A stretch of 64,000 nt of DNA from Winogradskyella wichelsiae (GTDB taxonomy: Bacteria; Bacteroidota; Bacteroidia; Flavobacteriales; Flavobacteriaceae): the NCBI RefSeq assembly GCF_013403925.1, contig NZ_JABFDJ010000001.1, positions 496,001 through 560,000 on the forward strand, in the 5' to 3' direction. The position numbers and the translations under genes were made by a program. The notes under the pieces were generated by a model. The model did no database searches. It saw only the letters and a program-made list of their open reading frames with translations, and had not been told where the DNA came from. Numbering within the stretch: the stretch's first letter is position 1; the number at the start of each line of letters is the position of its first letter. Shown piece after piece: positions 33,997 through 43,078 of this stretch.

Positions 33997-35010
33997 TTAG
34001 TTAATAGCAGGACAATTACACTCATACTTCTCTCTTCTACAATTGAAGTTAAATCCTAATGTTAATTGATGAAAACCACCATTATTAAAATTAACTGTAT
34101 TTGCTTGGTAAGAATACGTATATGCAAAAACAAAATTATTATAATCAACCCCTACAAATGGAGTCACGTATTGTAATTTTTGACTGCTAACACCAGAGCC
34201 ATCCTGAAATGAAGCTCCATCTAAACTACGTCTGTAAGACAATCCACCCCAAACTTTACCAAAGTCCATTTCTTTATAAACCTTAGCGTTAATATCTATA
34301 GAAGATTCTGCCGTAGCATCTCTATACATATACATAATTGAAGGTTCGTAGCTCCATTCACTACCAAATTGGCTAAAAGTATAACCTGTAGAAACCAAAT
34401 AAGTTCTTAAGTTATCAAATTCAAAACCATCAATACCATTCCAGTTAATACCTTCATTGTTTAAAATATTCTTTGCTGTGAAGTGAGCATAGAAATCTAC
34501 AAAATGATAAGAAAAACCAAAATCAATATTAAAGTTTGTTGCACTTTGTTCTATCCCAGCAACAGCTTGATCAAATTCCCCTGGAGCTAACCAAGATGAT
34601 TCATCTAATTTATATTGAATAAACCCTGCACTCAAACCAAATGAAAGCATGTTTAAATCAATTTCATTACGAGAAAACATTAAATGATATGCAAAAGTAG
34701 CATAACCACCTGTTGTAGAATGGTACCCGTTAGAATCATTGAAAACAACACCACCAAGGGCAACAGGAGAATCACCTAATCTTCCATTTATACTTAAAGT
34801 TTGTAAGCTAGGTGCGTCATCTACCCCAAACCATTGTTGTCTTGCCGTTAATCTTACTTTGGTACAATTTGCAACACCTGCCATAGACGGATGAATTAGA
34901 TAATAATTATCCGTTAAATAATCCGAATAAACAGGCATCCCTTCTTGTGCAAAACTAAAATTTGCAAAAAAAGCTATAAATGCAATTAAACAATACTTTT
35001 TAAATTTCAT
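33997..35010 (-). CDS. PorP/SprF family outer-membrane protein
   Basis: 337 residues. Signal peptide ends ANFSFAQ. The body is a beta-barrel of the PorP/SprF family: MPVYSDYLTDNYYLIHPSMA, VRLTARQQWFG and FNNGGFHQLTLGFNFNC at the C-terminus. Family members are usually encoded just downstream of giant T9SS type B adhesins and are needed for their surface attachment. The adjacent partner gene here is only a stub (35017-35430), so this SprF-like protein seems to have lost its cognate client, unless it serves others. Confidence 0.9.
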   Translation of the reverse strand: MKFKKYCLIAFIAFFANFSFAQEGMPVYSDYLTDNYYLIHPSMAGVANCTKVRLTARQQWFGVDDAPSLQTLSINGRLGDSPVALGGVVFNDSNGYHSTTGGYATFAYHLMFSRNEIDLNMLSFGLSAGFIQYKLDESSWLAPGEFDQAVAGIEQSATNFNIDFGFSYHFVDFYAHFTAKNILNNEGINWNGIDGFEFDNLRTYLVSTGYTFSQFGSEWSYEPSIMYMYRDATAESSIDINAKVYKEMDFGKVWGGLSYRRSLDGASFQDGSGVSSQKLQYVTPFVGVDYNNFVFAYTYSYQANTVNFNNGGFHQLTLGFNFNCRREKYECNCPAIN

Positions 35011-35016
35011 ATTTTT

Positions 35017-35430
35017 TTATCGTTTGAGGGTAAAATGAGCTTTAAATTCTTTTCGTTCACCTGTACTTGGTTCATCGTATTCTACTGTAAACCAGTAACC
35101 ATCCGTTGGCATCGCTTCTCCATTAAATTGACCGTCCCAACCATCTCCATCTGGACTTAACTGCTTTAGTAACTTGCCGTATCGGTCAAATATATAAATT
35201 TTTGCACTACTTCCAACACCTTCAATGTTCCAAGTTTCATTATTCCCAACACCATTAGGCGTGAAAAACAATGGATAATCTATAACAAATTTTGAGCTCG
35301 ATCTTAATCCACATCCATTTTTGTCTCTTGCCGTAATTCTCTTGCCGTAATATTTAACGCGAAATTTAAACAAATTATATCGATTGTATAAGTATTACTG
35401 TTATAAAACATCCCCCAAAGGATGAATGTT
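35017..35430 (-). pseudogene. Stub of a T9SS type B-sorted adhesin (C-terminal domain only, frameshifted)
   Basis: The longest open segment (35017-35373, 118 codons) holds a whole gliding-motility/type B sorting domain: DYPLFFTPNGVGNNETWNIE, IYIFDRYGKLLKQLSPDGDG and ending in FKAHFTLKR. The usual FTPNGDGxND is changed to FTPNGVGNNE. Upstream of ITARDKNGCG, a perfect 14-bp tandem duplication (35324-35337, 35338-35351) breaks the frame; dropping one copy restores continuity with FYNSNTYTIDIICLNFALNI, which looks like the preceding repeat of such adhesins. Thousands of upstream bases expected for the adhesin are missing, and the NifU-like gene starts at 35465. No signal peptide, so the stub cannot be secreted. 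Confidence 0.8.
35324..35351. repeat. Perfect 14-bp tandem duplication
   Basis: TCTCTTGCCGTAAT occurs twice head to tail inside the adhesin stub. Fourteen is not a multiple of three, so it shifts the reading frame. Confidence 0.95.
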
Positions 35431-35446
35431 TCATCTTCAGATTTCA

Positions 35447-35454
35447 TACTTTTG
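35447..35454 (+). promoter_or_regulatory. TAnnTTTG -7 promoter element for the NifU-like gene
   Basis: TACTTTTG, 10 bp before the ATG at 35465. It would give a very short leader of about four bases. No -33 TTG found. Confidence 0.35.
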
Positions 35455-35464
35455 TAAAAAAAAG

Positions 35465-36367
35465 ATGTCAAAGACCAAAATATCCATAGTTGCAACTTCG
35501 AACGATACAATTAAGAAGTTTGAAGCTGATCGTTTTTTAACAAACCATAATAGTTTCGAATTCAACAATATAGATGATGCTAAAAACTCACCATTAGCAC
35601 AACAGCTTTTCTATCTTCCCTTTGTAAAGAAGGTTTATATTGCGTCAAACTTTATAGCCATTGAGCGTTTTAATATTGTTGAATGGAAAGATGTAGAAAA
35701 CGAAGTAGCACTTCAAATTGAAGAATATCTATCTAAAAATGATGTTGTAGTTAAAGAAGATGCCTCTAAACCTAAAGCTGCAGTTACTATTTATGCGGAA
35801 AGCACTCCCAATCCCGGTGTACTAAAATTTGTATGTAACAAGGTATTAGTTCCTAATTTATATGAATTTAAATCTATTGAAGAAGCAAAACCCTCTCCAT
35901 TAGCAACAGCCTTATTTCAATTTCCTTTTGTTAAAAACATTTATATGGAAAAGAATTTTGTTTCAATAACAAAATTTGATATTGTTGAATGGGAAGAAGT
36001 CACTCTACAATTACGAGAATTTTTAAAATCTTATGTTGAAGATGGAAAAACAATCTTAAATGATGATGCTCCTAAAAAATTAGAAAGAACCGAAGAGGCT
36101 ATTGAACAAAAATTTGAAGCTTTAGATGATATTTCTAAAAACATTATAAACATCCTTGAAGAATATATTAAACCTGCTGTTGAAAGTGATGGAGGAAATA
36201 TTGAATTTATATCTTATGATGATGCTTCTAAAAAAGTAGAGGTTCTATTACAAGGTGCTTGCAGTGGTTGTCCATCATCTACCTTTACTTTAAAAAATGG
36301 TATAGAAAACATGTTAAAGGAAATGTTGAAAGACAATTCTATAACTGTTAATGCTATAAATGGATAA
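35465..36367 (+). CDS. NifU-like Fe-S scaffold with duplicated Nfu N-terminal domain
   Basis: 300 residues from the ATG at 35465; an in-frame ATG at 35426 precedes the predicted promoter and is rejected. Two Nfu/NifU N-terminal domains in tandem (about 5-90 and 105-190), each with the pattern SPLA..LF..PFVK..Y...NF..I..F.IVEW, then a NifU C-terminal domain with the cluster motif GACSGCPSS (Cys266, Cys269). It assembles or carries Fe-S clusters to client proteins. The doubled N-terminal domain is common in Bacteroidota. Monocistronic. Confidence 0.9.
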   Translation: MSKTKISIVATSNDTIKKFEADRFLTNHNSFEFNNIDDAKNSPLAQQLFYLPFVKKVYIASNFIAIERFNIVEWKDVENEVALQIEEYLSKNDVVVKEDASKPKAAVTIYAESTPNPGVLKFVCNKVLVPNLYEFKSIEEAKPSPLATALFQFPFVKNIYMEKNFVSITKFDIVEWEEVTLQLREFLKSYVEDGKTILNDDAPKKLERTEEAIEQKFEALDDISKNIINILEEYIKPAVESDGGNIEFISYDDASKKVEVLLQGACSGCPSSTFTLKNGIENMLKEMLKDNSITVNAING

Positions 36368-36452
36368 TAGTTATTGCCTTTAAGTGACTTTTTAAAACTT
36401 TTAGGGTCTTAATAATATTACCTAGAAAATCAAAAATATTAACATATAACTC

Positions 36453-36468
36453 AGACTAAAATTAGTCT
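36453..36468. repeat. Small inverted repeat between the NifU-like and mscS genes
   Basis: AGACTA-AAAT-TAGTCT with T-rich DNA downstream. It may be a weak terminator for the NifU-like gene or an operator for the channel gene. Confidence 0.3.
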
Positions 36469-36499
36469 AGTTTTCTATTAAAAAAAAGAGAAAATCAAC

Positions 36500-37312
36500 A
36501 TGGAAACACAAAAATGGATTGACGCTGGTTATAATTTAATTATTCAGTATGGCCCAAAATTAATATTAGCTATTATAATATGGATCATTGGATCTTGGGT
36601 GGTTAAAGTGCTAGTTAAGGGATCTCAAAAAGCTATGACTAAAGCTAATTATGATGAAAGTCTTAAAAAATTCTTATTAAATTTAGTCAATTGGATTTTA
36701 AAAATTATACTAATTATAGTTGTGTTAGGAACATTAGGTATTGAAACAACATCTTTTGCTGCTATTATTGCTGCCGCTGGTTTAGCTATTGGTTTAGCGC
36801 TTCAGGGCTCTCTTGGTAATTTTGCAGGAGGTGTTTTAATTATGATCTTTAAACCTTTTAAAATAGGAGACTATATACAGGCTCAAGGCGAATCTGGAAC
36901 GGTTAAAGAAATTGAAATTTTCACAACTAAATTAACAACGCCAGATAATAAAGAAGTTATAATTCCAAATGGAAGTTTATCTAATGGAAATATTGTAAAC
37001 TTTTCTACAGAAGCAACACGTCGTGTAGATTTTACTTTTGGAGTCGGTTATGACTCAGATATTAAGTTAACCAAAGAAACAATTTTAAGTGTTATTAATA
37101 AGCACGACTTAATTCTTAAAGATCCAGCACCAGCGATTAATGTTTCTGAGCTAGGAGATAGTTCTATTAATTTCTTTACAAGAGTCTGGGTTAACAAGGC
37201 CGATTATTGGGCTGTTAACTTTGATGTAATTGAACAAACTAAAGAAGCTCTTGATGCTGCTGGTATTGACATTCCTTACCCACATCAGGTAGAAATACAC
37301 AAACAAGGTTAA
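36500..37312 (+). CDS. mscS: Small-conductance mechanosensitive channel
   Basis: 270 residues. Three N-terminal membrane helices, the pore helix TM3 with AAAGLAIGLALQGSLGNFAGG (Gly/Ala packing motif), then FKPFKIGDYIQ and the soluble vestibule (VIIPNGSLSNGNIVNFS). Length and topology are like E. coli MscS. It releases solutes on osmotic downshock at the inner membrane. Convergent with tsaB, overlapping by 4 bp. Confidence 0.92.
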   Translation: METQKWIDAGYNLIIQYGPKLILAIIIWIIGSWVVKVLVKGSQKAMTKANYDESLKKFLLNLVNWILKIILIIVVLGTLGIETTSFAAIIAAAGLAIGLALQGSLGNFAGGVLIMIFKPFKIGDYIQAQGESGTVKEIEIFTTKLTTPDNKEVIIPNGSLSNGNIVNFSTEATRRVDFTFGVGYDSDIKLTKETILSVINKHDLILKDPAPAINVSELGDSSINFFTRVWVNKADYWAVNFDVIEQTKEALDAAGIDIPYPHQVEIHKQG

Positions 37313-37980
37313 GCCTTCTTTTTTAAAGCTACAAAATCCTTTAAATAATAGGGTTCAAAATAAGCGACATCTTCGGTGTCGCTTTTTTTATGCTTCATTT
37401 CTGACAAAAACGACATCTCATTTGCAGAAGGTAATTTCCCGTCTATAAAGATTGCATTAGGATGTTGAATTAAGCTTTTTGTCTTTTCTACACCATTACC
37501 TATAAAATAAACTTTATTGTTTTCTAAAAGCGTGCTAAAACTTTCTTCTGTAAGTATTTCAGCTTCTATCGCTCTATGCAATGCTAATTTTGAAGTGTAA
37601 ATAGCAGAATAGACCTCCATACGTCTAGCATCTAACATCGGTACAATAAAACCTTCTTCTATCTTAACCTGATGTGCTAAACTTTCTAAAGTAGAAATAG
37701 AAATTAAAGGCTTATCTAAAGCAAAACATAATCCTTTTGCCGATGACACTCCAATGCGTAAACCGGTATAAGACCCAGGTCCTTTACTTACTGCTACGGC
37801 ATCAATTTGGGAGGGTTCTAATTTTGAAGTTTTAAAAAGTTCATCAATAAAGGTGTGTAACGTTTCTGCATGAGAATACCCTAAGCTGTTATCTTCCTTT
37901 AAAACTAAAGTCTCCCCATCCTTAGACAGAGAGACTGAACAATTTGTAGTTGCTGTTTCAATATTTAGCACTAATGCCAT
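37309..37980 (-). CDS. tsaB: tRNA t6A biosynthesis protein TsaB
   Basis: 223 residues, ASKHA fold. LNIETATTNCSVSL at the N-terminus, YSHAETLHTFIDELF, and VSKGPGSYTGLRIGVSSAKGL are the conserved TsaB/YeaZ segments. It is the partner of TsaD in threonylcarbamoyladenosine formation on tRNAs reading ANN codons. Transcribed from the promoter element at 38000-38007. Confidence 0.92.
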   Translation of the reverse strand: MALVLNIETATTNCSVSLSKDGETLVLKEDNSLGYSHAETLHTFIDELFKTSKLEPSQIDAVAVSKGPGSYTGLRIGVSSAKGLCFALDKPLISISTLESLAHQVKIEEGFIVPMLDARRMEVYSAIYTSKLALHRAIEAEILTEESFSTLLENNKVYFIGNGVEKTKSLIQHPNAIFIDGKLPSANEMSFLSEMKHKKSDTEDVAYFEPYYLKDFVALKKKA

Positions 37981-37999
37981 ATGCGGTTGTTGTTTTTTG

Positions 38000-38007
38000 C
38001 AAAACTA
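38000..38007 (-). promoter_or_regulatory. TAnnTTTG -7 promoter element for tsaB
   Basis: TAGTTTTG on the minus strand, 19 bp before the tsaB ATG. Confidence 0.45.
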
Positions 38008-38049
38008 CAATATATTAATCAAAGATGATATGCTTTTGACTTTAAGACT

Positions 38050-39345
38050 TTATTCTGATTGCTCTTCAGTCTTTTTATTGGGTACTAAAATTAAATCACC
38101 TGGATTTAAATTTTTAGATACCATACTGTAAGGTCCTGTTATGATTTCATCATCCTTTGTTAAGCCTGAAACAATTTCGATATTGGTATCATCTTGTATA
38201 CCTGTTTTAACAACTCTTAATTTTGCTTTACCATTATCATTAACAAAAACACATTCAAATTTTTGTTCTTCTTCACTTGAATTATTGTCAGCTAATTCTG
38301 AAGTTTTAGTATAAGGTTTCTTAGTAGAACTTGTATCTGTCTTGATTACAATTGCACTAATCGGTACAGAGATTGCATCTTTTCTCGTTTTAGTTATAAT
38401 ATCTACGGTAGCGGTCATACCTGGTCTAAATGGCGAATAGGTTTCGGGTTTACCTTCTGTTAAATCTTTATAAGATTCCTCTATAATTCTTACCTTGACC
38501 TTAAAATTGGTTACCTGATCTGCTGTTAAATCACCAGCTGCAGAATTTGCAATAGCAGTAACAACACCTTTAAATTGTTTCTTTAAATACGCATCAACTT
38601 CAACAATTGTAGAGTCACCTATGCCTACTTTTACAATATCATTTTCATTAACATCAACCTCAACTTCCATATTCTTCAAGTTAGCAACTCGTAGAATTTC
38701 TGTTCCTGCCATTTGTTGTGTTCCTACTACACGCTCACCAAGTTCTACACTTAAAAGTGAAATAGTCCCTGTCATAGGGGCATATATTGTAGTTCGGTTT
38801 AGATTATCTTTAGCTTCATTAACTGTTGCCGCTGCACTTTGAACATTATAATATGCTGAGTTTGTTCCTGCAGTTGCTGTTTCATAAGCAGCAATAGAAC
38901 TGTCCCAATCTGACTTAGAGATTACCCCTCTATCAAAAAGTGTTTTATTTCTATCGTAATCTGCCTTTGCTTGTTTTAAGCTAGCTTCAGCTTGCGCTAA
39001 ACCGGCTCTTACGTTTTGGTAAGAAGCTTGACTTCTACTTACCGCAGACTGAATTAAATCTGGGTTTACTTTTACTAATAAATCCCCTTTATTAACTTCT
39101 TGTCCTTCTTTAAATGGCAATTCTAAAATTTCACCTGAAACTTCTGAAGAGATCTTCACCTCAACTTCTGGTTGAATCTTACCTGTAGCAGATACGGTTT
39201 CTACAATATCTTTTAAAGTGACTTCTTTTAAGATAACCTCTTTAAAATCGCCTTTTTCACCAAACCATCCCATTTTAGAACCTACCACGACAATTACTAA
39301 TACTAAAATGACAATTCCGATAATTATTTTTACTGTTTTGCTCAT
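38050..39345 (-). CDS. Efflux pump periplasmic adaptor (MacA/RND-type membrane fusion protein)
   Basis: 431 residues. One N-terminal membrane helix, a barrel-sandwich hybrid domain (SATGKIQPEVEVKISSEVSG; LPFKEGQEVNKGDLLVKV), a helical hairpin with Ala-rich coiled coil (about 85-185, ASYQNVRAGLAQAEASLKQA), then GELGERV-type barrel and a C-terminal membrane-proximal domain with an acidic insertion (KTSELADNNSSEEEQ). It links an inner-membrane pump to TolC. Only 2 bp from the tolC-like gene. No ABC permease or RND pump gene is adjacent, so the pump is elsewhere. Confidence 0.9.
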   Translation of the reverse strand: MSKTVKIIIGIVILVLVIVVVGSKMGWFGEKGDFKEVILKEVTLKDIVETVSATGKIQPEVEVKISSEVSGEILELPFKEGQEVNKGDLLVKVNPDLIQSAVSRSQASYQNVRAGLAQAEASLKQAKADYDRNKTLFDRGVISKSDWDSSIAAYETATAGTNSAYYNVQSAAATVNEAKDNLNRTTIYAPMTGTISLLSVELGERVVGTQQMAGTEILRVANLKNMEVEVDVNENDIVKVGIGDSTIVEVDAYLKKQFKGVVTAIANSAAGDLTADQVTNFKVKVRIIEESYKDLTEGKPETYSPFRPGMTATVDIITKTRKDAISVPISAIVIKTDTSSTKKPYTKTSELADNNSSEEEQKFECVFVNDNGKAKLRVVKTGIQDDTNIEIVSGLTKDDEIITGPYSMVSKNLNPGDLILVPNKKTEEQSE

Positions 39346-39347
39346 AA

Positions 39348-40790
39348 TTAAAACTTTAATTCTGTTGCTGGAATTCCGAAGTATAACTCAAGAACTTTCA
39401 ACTTAAATATGTAATCGTATTTTGATCTATTTAATTCAATCTTACTGTTATCGTATCTCACTTTTGATTGACTAAAATCGAAAGCATTTGTTAAACCAAC
39501 ATCGTAACGTTCTTTGGCATAATCATAAGCTAATTCTTGTGACTCTAATGCTAATTCTGCTGCTTCGTAAGATTTTAATGCCCCTTTAGCATCAACATAA
39601 GCTTGGTATACTGTAGATTCTAAATCTAATTCTGCTTGTTCTAATTGATACTTTGAGCGTTCTAAACTAATTCTACTTCTTTGAATGTTTCCTTTAGTAG
39701 TAAAACCATTTAAAATTGGAATATTTAATTGTAGACCATAACCAATACCATCATTTAAATATAATTGATCTACAAATGGGTCTGCACCTACTTCAGTTAC
39801 TAACGTATTAGAAAATTCACCTATAACAGCCTGACCTGTGCCTTGAACTGTACCTATTTGTTGCGTGATAGTAGGATTATCTGGATCTACTTCTGAAATA
39901 AAAGATTGAGTATCTGTATATCTTGTATTATAACCAAAGAATGCTGATAGTGTTGGGTAATTTACTCCTTTAGCGATCTTTAAATCTACCTCTGCTAATT
40001 CTACAGTTTGTTCAGCTATTTTAATTTCTGATCTTGTTTGCCTAGCTGACGCAATAATTTCTGAAACATTTTTATCTGCAATTCCTGAATCTACAATATC
40101 ATAACCTTCTTCTTCAACATCAAAATTTTCATAATCTTTAATTAAGAGAAGTTGCGCTAAACTAATTAATGAAATTTGAATATTATTTTGGGCCTGAATA
40201 ATTGATTGTTGCTCACTTGCATCAGTAGCTTTAATTTCTAATAAATCACCTCTAGGTAATGAGCCTGCCTCTACTAATTGTTCTGTTCGCTCTATCTGTT
40301 CTTTGGTGACTAAATTTTGAGACAACAATACTTTTAAATTCTCTTTATTAAGAATTACAGTAAGATAGCCGTTAGCTACAAATAAAGAAATATCATCCTT
40401 CATTTTATCTAAACTATACTGACTGGATAGCTTAGAAATATCTGCACGCTGCAACTGTCTAAAATTTCTTAATCCATCAAACAAAGTGTAACCTACATTT
40501 ATGTTTCCGGATGCTGATAAAAATGTAGTTGTTTGTGCATTATTAGTAACGGGATTAAAACTAAGTCCTGTGTTTTCCGAAACTCCTGCACCTGCGCTAA
40601 GACTAGGTATAAAATTACCTACAGCTGTTAATTTTTCGATATCTGCAAGTTGCATATCGAGTTCGCTTTGCTTAACAGAGATATTATTCTCTAGCGCATA
40701 CTCAACACACTCCTTGAGTGTCCATTTTTTATTCTGTGATTGTGCTATTACTCCAAAGAGAAGTAATACTACTAGGATTGATTTTTTCAT
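39348..40790 (-). CDS. TolC-family outer-membrane efflux protein
   Basis: 480 residues. Signal peptide (ends GVIAQSQ) followed by KKWTLKECVEYALENNISVK, the conserved start of the family, and two OEP repeats of long helices with strand pairs (GNINVGYTLFDGLRNFRQLQ; GYGLQLNIPILNGFTTKGNI). It forms the trimeric outer-membrane channel for the adaptor encoded immediately downstream. The remnant of another adaptor lies 52 bp upstream. Confidence 0.93.
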   Translation of the reverse strand: MKKSILVVLLLFGVIAQSQNKKWTLKECVEYALENNISVKQSELDMQLADIEKLTAVGNFIPSLSAGAGVSENTGLSFNPVTNNAQTTTFLSASGNINVGYTLFDGLRNFRQLQRADISKLSSQYSLDKMKDDISLFVANGYLTVILNKENLKVLLSQNLVTKEQIERTEQLVEAGSLPRGDLLEIKATDASEQQSIIQAQNNIQISLISLAQLLLIKDYENFDVEEEGYDIVDSGIADKNVSEIIASARQTRSEIKIAEQTVELAEVDLKIAKGVNYPTLSAFFGYNTRYTDTQSFISEVDPDNPTITQQIGTVQGTGQAVIGEFSNTLVTEVGADPFVDQLYLNDGIGYGLQLNIPILNGFTTKGNIQRSRISLERSKYQLEQAELDLESTVYQAYVDAKGALKSYEAAELALESQELAYDYAKERYDVGLTNAFDFSQSKVRYDNSKIELNRSKYDYIFKLKVLELYFGIPATELKF

Positions 40791-40842
40791 GATGTCTATT
40801 GGTCTATGTAAAACTTAAAATGTTACACTTAATTTAAATATA

Positions 40843-41373
40843 TTACTGCGCATAATCTGGAACACCTTGTAATTGATTCCAAACTTTTATTTTATCGGTT
40901 TTAGAAATACCACTTTTAACTTCAACAAAAATACCATCGCTAATACCTAATTCTAAATCTTTTCTTTCAAATTTTTGATCACCAATCGCAACTTCAACAA
41001 ATGGTTTTTTAGTTTCCTCATCATATTGAACTAAAGCCTCTTTAATAGCTAAAACTTTCTCTGCTTTATTTAAAATAATTGAAGCATTTGCACTTAAACC
41101 CGCTCTAATAAATGTTGAGTCTATTTTTTTTAGAGTTCCTTTTATTTCAAATTGAACAGCTCCATTTTCTGCAACACCTTTTGGTGCTATATAATCTAAA
41201 ACTGCTTCAAATTGCTTATTTTCTATGGCACCAACTGTAATTTCTAGTGGTAAACCTTCTTTTATTTTTCCGACTTCACTTTCATCTACTTTACCTTCAA
41301 AAATCATTTGCTTTACATCAGCGATAGATGCTATTGATGTTCCTTTATTAAAATTTGAACGATTGTTACACCA
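40843..41373 (-). pseudogene. C-terminal remnant of a second efflux adaptor
   Basis: Only the beta-barrel and membrane-proximal domains remain (about 177 codons; an internal ATG at 41307 opens 154 of them): SNFNKGTSIASIADVKQ, MIFEGKVDESEVGKIKEGLP, YIAPKGVAENGAVQFEIKG, FIRAGLSANASIIL. A TGA lies at 41374-41376, and the short segment DGVTIVQ just upstream is in another frame, suggesting a frameshift as well as loss of the N-terminal two thirds (membrane helix, lipoyl and hairpin domains). It is normally part of an adaptor-ABC pump set. No signal or anchor remains, so it is probably not functional. Confidence 0.72.
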
Positions 41374-41485
41374 TCAAATTAATAATATCAAATAAAAATT
41401 AAATTACACCTATAAATTGTATATAGATGTGAATGAAATGATTAGTTATACATAAGACGTATATCTTTTAATAATGTTACAGATA

Positions 41486-41719
41486 TTAATCTATCTTTTC
41501 TGAATTATCTGTCTTATTATATTTTCGATAAATAATAAAGCCAATTGTTGCTACCAAAATGTAAGGTACTGCCATTAAAAAAACGATACCATCATTTATA
41601 CCTTCTGCTGCAGATTGATCTTCTCCACTCTCTAAAACAGCTCTGCACATAGCGCATTGTGCATTTGTAGCGATAAAGAAAAAGAATGCAATAAGTGATA
41701 AACCGATTTTACGTTTCAT
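41486..41719 (-). CDS. Small membrane protein with CxxC at the mature N-terminus
   Basis: 77 residues from the ATG at 41719, 2 bp after the DUF420 gene; an earlier in-frame ATG at 41785 lies inside that gene. Signal sequence MKRKIGLSLIAFFFFIATNA, then QCAMCRAVLESGEDQSAAEG, one membrane helix (IVFLMAVPYILVATIGFIIY) and a charged tail. The CAMC pair would face the periplasm and could bind copper or be redox active. Last gene of the oxidase accessory operon. Not a recognised named family. Confidence 0.7.
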   Translation of the reverse strand: MKRKIGLSLIAFFFFIATNAQCAMCRAVLESGEDQSAAEGINDGIVFLMAVPYILVATIGFIIYRKYNKTDNSEKID

Positions 41720-41721
41720 AA

Positions 41722-42267
41722 TTAAATGTAATAAGGTGAAATCATAAGATACACAATAACACCCGTTACTGCAACATACAACCACATTGGAAAAGTTATT
41801 TTTGCTATTTTTCGATGACGCGCTCTATCATTCGTGATCCCTCTTACATAAGTAATTAATACAAATGGAATAATAACAACAGATAAAATGATGTGGGTAA
41901 TTAGAATGAAGTAATAAATGTATTTTAAAACACCCTCACCTCCATACTTTGTAGAATCACTAGTCATGTGATAAATGACATACATCACAAGAAAGACTAC
42001 GGAAGTCCAAACAGCAGTACTCATTAAATTTTCATGGAGTACTATGTTTTTTTTTCTAATGGCAACAAAAGCAGCGATTAAAAGTAATGCTGTAAACCCA
42101 TTAATTGTTGCATATATTGGTGGTAAAAAGGTTAATGGCTGAACATCAAACCCTAAGTCTTGTAGTTTAACTCGCGATAAAATAGCTACTACAGCAGGAA
42201 TGATTATAGATAGTACAACAATCCACTTATTATATTTTTTAGCTTTTTTAGTATCAATGGTATCCAT
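41722..42267 (-). CDS. DUF420 membrane protein (oxidase assembly-associated)
   Basis: 181 residues with about five membrane helices. Conserved His in LHENLMSTA, IYHM and ITHIILSV, and RARHRKIAKITFPMWLYVAVTGVIVYLM at the C-terminus, are typical of DUF420 (CtaM-like) proteins found with heme-copper oxidases. The histidines may bind heme or copper. Placed between the SCO gene and the CxxC protein. Confidence 0.85.
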   Translation of the reverse strand: MDTIDTKKAKKYNKWIVVLSIIIPAVVAILSRVKLQDLGFDVQPLTFLPPIYATINGFTALLLIAAFVAIRKKNIVLHENLMSTAVWTSVVFLVMYVIYHMTSDSTKYGGEGVLKYIYYFILITHIILSVVIIPFVLITYVRGITNDRARHRKIAKITFPMWLYVAVTGVIVYLMISPYYI

Positions 42268-42316
42268 AACTATAGGTATTGTAGCCTCTACAGCTTGTTT
42301 AAATAATAAGTGCGTA

Positions 42317-43078
42317 TTACTCTTTTAATAATTTTGCTATATCTTCTTTTAGAATAGTGATTTCTTGTGGAATTCCATCCTCATCGACACCTATAGCTTC
42401 TGCAATTAGTCCATTATAGAAAATTTTAGGATTTCCAAAATCATCTGTTCTAGATCGGATAAACCCTTCTTTATCAATTAATGCAAAATTTCCTGAATGT
42501 TCAAACCCACCTTCTGCGGTATCATCTTTAGCAGTATAAAGATTAAAACCTTCATTTGCCAACTTATAAATAACAGTTTCATCACCTGTCATAAAGTGCC
42601 AATTTGGGTTTGTAACACCATATTTTTCAGCGTAAGCTTTTAAAACTTCTGGTGTATCTATTTCTGGTGAAATTGTAAAAGAAGCCACACCAAAATTTTC
42701 GAATTCTTTAAAATCTTCTTGAACTTCTACTAAGTTTCTGTTCATTATAGGACAAATTGTAGGACAGGTTGTAAAGAAAAATTCTACAACATAAACTTTG
42801 CCTAAATAATCTTCGTTTGTAATTATTTTACCATCTTGATTTGTAAAACTAAATGAAGGCACTTTTTTAGATTCTCCATTAATTTCTAAATACGCTAAAT
42901 CACTTTTATGTTGTTTCCCATTATTGGCATGAGGTTTCGAGACCTCTTCACTTCTACTCTCATCCCTTGTGATATCACCATCATTTACACGGTCTACAAT
43001 TTTCGGAATAAAAATGATTCCAAATAATAAAATAATAAATGTAATTCCGATATACGAATAGTTTGCTTTTTTACTCAT
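42317..43078 (-). CDS. SCO family copper-insertion protein
   Basis: 253 residues. One N-terminal membrane anchor, then a thioredoxin fold in the periplasm with the CxxxC copper site Cys105-Pro-Thr-Ile-Cys109 (FFFTTCPTICPIMNRN) and the distal ligand His194 in GGFEHSGNFALID. SCO proteins deliver copper to the CuA site of oxidase subunit II or reduce its cysteines. It overlaps the previous gene by 8 bp. Confidence 0.93.
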   Translation of the reverse strand: MSKKANYSYIGITFIILLFGIIFIPKIVDRVNDGDITRDESRSEEVSKPHANNGKQHKSDLAYLEINGESKKVPSFSFTNQDGKIITNEDYLGKVYVVEFFFTTCPTICPIMNRNLVEVQEDFKEFENFGVASFTISPEIDTPEVLKAYAEKYGVTNPNWHFMTGDETVIYKLANEGFNLYTAKDDTAEGGFEHSGNFALIDKEGFIRSRTDDFGNPKIFYNGLIAEAIGVDEDGIPQEITILKEDIAKLLKE

